The notes under the pieces: model-generated
Told to the model about the DNA's origin: nothing
The model's input: only the letters and a program-made list of their open reading frames with translations
The model's database searches: none
Shown here: positions 62,223 through 64,000 of the stretch, piece by piece
How positions within the stretch are numbered: position 1 is the stretch's first letter
How the letters are laid out: every line of letters starts with the position of its first letter
Position numbers and translations under genes: made by a program
Source: Algoriphagus ornithinivorans
GTDB taxonomy: Bacteria > Bacteroidota > Bacteroidia > Cytophagales > Cyclobacteriaceae
DNA length: 64,000 nucleotides
Assembly (NCBI RefSeq): GCF_900115305.1
Contig: NZ_FOVW01000007.1
Location: 124,001-188,000 of the forward strand
Reading direction: 5' to 3'

Positions 62223-63491
62223 ATGAGTACCTTGACAAAACAAGATACCTTCTCTCCTTTATTGGAAGCAGCAACTGACAATTTTAATGAGCAGAGAACT
62301 CTGGGTAAAGAGAGTTTTCTTTCTCAAGGTTTGCCGGCTGTAAAGGAAGAGGAATATAAATTCACTCAGATATCCAGAAAACTGGAAAAAGAAATTTCAG
62401 ACTTTCAATCTGCAAAACCAATTGAGTTGACCAAAGAACTTGTCGACCAATCTATTTATGAAGGTTTTGAGGGAAATGTCCTTGTATTCAACAATGGATA
62501 CTTTATTTCTGAACTTTCTGACTTGCCTGAGGGTGTAGAGATTTCTTCTATTTCAAAAAAAGAAGACTTGAATATAGGAAGCATTGCCAAGCCTGAAAAG
62601 GATGCTTTTGCTGCCTTAAATTTAGCTTCATTTCAAGACGGTGCATTTATATCTGTTCCAAAGAAAACTCAAATAACTGCACCAATACTCTTGCTTTCAT
62701 TTTTTAAAGCAAATTCTGGACAGGTTGTACAACCTAGAATATGGATTGAATCTGGTGATTTTGCTGAAGTTACTTTCATTGAGCAGTCTGTCCTTCTAGG
62801 AGAAGAAACTGTCTTTGCCAATAAAGTGGTAGAGATCAAGGGAGGATTGAACACCAAGATCAATTACTACAGACTTCAGAATGAAGGCAGGCTATTCATC
62901 GAAGTAAGCAATATTGAAACTGATATTCACCAAGACTCTCAGTTTTCAGCAGTTACCATATCACTTTCAGGAAATATGGTTAGAAATAACCTCAACCTGA
63001 ATATTCTGGGAAGTAATTCCGTTGGGAACATGTACGGCATTTACCTATTGAACGGTAAAACACACGTGGATAATCACACGAACGTAGATCACACCGTGCC
63101 TCATGCAGAATCTAATGAATTGTACAAAGGAATCTTGACTGACCATTCAAGAGGAGTTTTCAATGGAAAAATCTTTGTAAGACAAGATGCTCAGAAGACC
63201 AATGCTTTTCAGCAGAACAATAACATCTTGCTTTCTGAAAATGCGGTAATCAATACCAAGCCACAATTAGAAATTTGGGCAGATGATGTGAAATGTTCTC
63301 ATGGATGTACGACAGGCCAGTTGGATGAAGAGGCTTTGTTCTATTTGCAGGCGAGAGGGATAGATAAAATGCAGGCAAAAGGTTTGCTTTTGTATGCATT
63401 TGCAGGAGAAGTATTAGAACACATAGAAACCGAAAGCTTCCAAGCATACTGTACTAATTTGGTGCAGGAAAGACTTGGAAGTAAATTCTAA
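62223..63491 (+). CDS. sufD: Fe-S cluster assembly protein SufD
   Basis: 422 residues with a variable N-terminal half (LPAVKEEEYKFTQISRKLEKE, the SufD-typical lead-in) and the SufB/D beta-helix core. VDHTVPHAESNELYKGILTDHS, GVFNGKIFVRQDAQKTNAFQQN and KPQLEIWADDVKCSHGCTTG are characteristic and include the conserved His and Cys of SufD. It pairs with SufB and SufC, 17 bp downstream of sufC. Start ATG at 62223. Confidence 0.97.
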   Translation: MSTLTKQDTFSPLLEAATDNFNEQRTLGKESFLSQGLPAVKEEEYKFTQISRKLEKEISDFQSAKPIELTKELVDQSIYEGFEGNVLVFNNGYFISELSDLPEGVEISSISKKEDLNIGSIAKPEKDAFAALNLASFQDGAFISVPKKTQITAPILLLSFFKANSGQVVQPRIWIESGDFAEVTFIEQSVLLGEETVFANKVVEIKGGLNTKINYYRLQNEGRLFIEVSNIETDIHQDSQFSAVTISLSGNMVRNNLNLNILGSNSVGNMYGIYLLNGKTHVDNHTNVDHTVPHAESNELYKGILTDHSRGVFNGKIFVRQDAQKTNAFQQNNNILLSENAVINTKPQLEIWADDVKCSHGCTTGQLDEEALFYLQARGIDKMQAKGLLLYAFAGEVLEHIETESFQAYCTNLVQERLGSKF

Positions 63492-63500
63492 AATCCATTC

Positions 63501-64000
63501 ATGAATTTTGATGTGAACCAAATCAGGGGCTTGTTTCCTGTGCTTCACCAAGAAGTACACGGCAAGCCCTTGATTTATTTTGATAATGCAGCAACTACAC
63601 AAAAACCGAAGCAGGTTCTTGAGGCATTAACCTCCTACTATGAAAAGGATAATTCCAATATTCATAGGGGTGCACATGCTCTAGCTGACAGAGCTACTCA
63701 GTATTTTGAAAATACCCGCGAGTCCGTTAGAAAATTTATCAATGCCAAAGAGAGTGCTGAAATAATCTTTACAAAAGGAACTACTGAGTCAATTAACCTA
63801 GTAGCGCAGACCTTTGGTAGGAAATTTATCGGTAAAGGTGATGAAATCATCATCTCGACCATGGAGCACCATTCCAATATTGTTCCTTGGCAAATGCTCT
63901 GCGAAGTAACAGGAGCAGTCCTGAAAATCATCCCCGTTCACGAAAATGGAGAGCTAGACTATCAGGAATTCGAGAAACTTCTTACTTCCAAAACCAAACT
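63501..64000 (+). CDS. sufS: Cysteine desulfurase SufS, N-terminal part (cut by window edge)
   Basis: An ATG at 63501, 9 bp after sufD, opens a frame to the right edge (166 codons). RGLFPVLHQEVHGKPLIYFD, NAATTQKPKQVLEAL, NSNIHRGAHALADRAT, IFTKGTTESINLVAQTFG and ISTMEHHSNIVPWQ are class II cysteine desulfurase (SufS/CsdA) motifs, including the PLP-stacking His in MEHHSN. It supplies sulfur from cysteine to SufBCD. The lysine and catalytic cysteine lie beyond the window. Confidence 0.97.
   Translation, partial: MNFDVNQIRGLFPVLHQEVHGKPLIYFDNAATTQKPKQVLEALTSYYEKDNSNIHRGAHALADRATQYFENTRESVRKFINAKESAEIIFTKGTTESINLVAQTFGRKFIGKGDEIIISTMEHHSNIVPWQMLCEVTGAVLKIIPVHENGELDYQEFEKLLTSKTK

Noticed and set aside
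1-64000. tRNA, rRNA, riboswitch, CRISPR, insertion sequence or prophage
   Set aside because: I saw no cloverleaf-like sequence, repeat-spacer array, transposase, integrase or terminal inverted repeats; absence is by reading only, not by a covariance-model search.

Overview
The window is AT-rich bacterial DNA. Gene content and promoter style (TAnnTTTG -7 boxes, many TTG starts, almost no Shine-Dalgarno sequences) point to the phylum Bacteroidota, most likely a marine or soil Cytophagales/Cyclobacteriaceae member such as an Algoriphagus relative. The genus is inferred from overall gene flavour, not from a marker gene.

Region 1 (1-45,434, all on the minus strand) is one very large exopolysaccharide/capsule locus, cut by the left edge. 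Read leftwards it falls into two blocks. Block A (45.4 to 19.1 kb) starts with a small winged-helix regulator. It continues with a six-SLBB export protein, a UDP-glucose-type dehydrogenase, a PglD/NeuD-type acetyltransferase, an ABC exporter/flippase and a pseudaminic-acid-type set (pseB, pseC, pseF, a tandem GNAT, pseI). Then come a DegT aminotransferase, an ATP-grasp/SDR fusion, glycosyltransferases, a Wzz-type chain-length protein, a Wzy-type polymerase, a PL8 polysaccharide lyase and a Wzi-type outer-membrane protein. Block B (19.1 kb to the left edge) starts with a TviB/WbpO-type UDP-sugar dehydrogenase. It continues with a lipoprotein Wza, a Wzc tyrosine kinase, a second ABC exporter paralogous to the first, five GT-B glycosyltransferases or relatives plus one unassigned gene, an AsnB-type amidotransferase, an acyltransferase, a second Wzy-type polymerase and a truncated CapK/PaaK-like gene.

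The two blocks appear to be wired together. Each begins with the same palindrome (ATGAGTA-N7-TACTCAy) placed exactly over a TAnnTTTG promoter box, and each has the same 22-bp leader element (core GTGACTGARAGGGCGAAGC, reminiscent of the JUMPstart/ops antitermination element). The first palindrome lies 18 bp upstream of the regulator gene itself, so the regulator is a good candidate for an autoregulated controller of both blocks. Hairpins with T-tracts inside the locus fit a processive-antitermination model. This regulatory circuit is the most novel-looking part of the window.

Region 2 (45.5-59.0 kb) is ordinary housekeeping and accessory DNA: a penicillin-acylase-family hydrolase with a small membrane partner, a DUF2911 lipoprotein, a membrane-anchored endonuclease/exonuclease/phosphatase, an RND/MMPL transporter, thyA, a secreted S9 peptidase, a secreted M14 carboxypeptidase-like protein with calcium-type repeats, and a TonB-C-terminus-like secreted protein. 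Clear intrinsic terminators separate several of these.

Region 3 (59.2-64.0 kb, plus strand) carries an Lrp/AsnC regulator and then the iron-sulfur assembly operon sufB-sufC-sufD-sufS, with sufS cut by the right edge. I saw no tRNA, rRNA, insertion sequence, prophage or CRISPR array.
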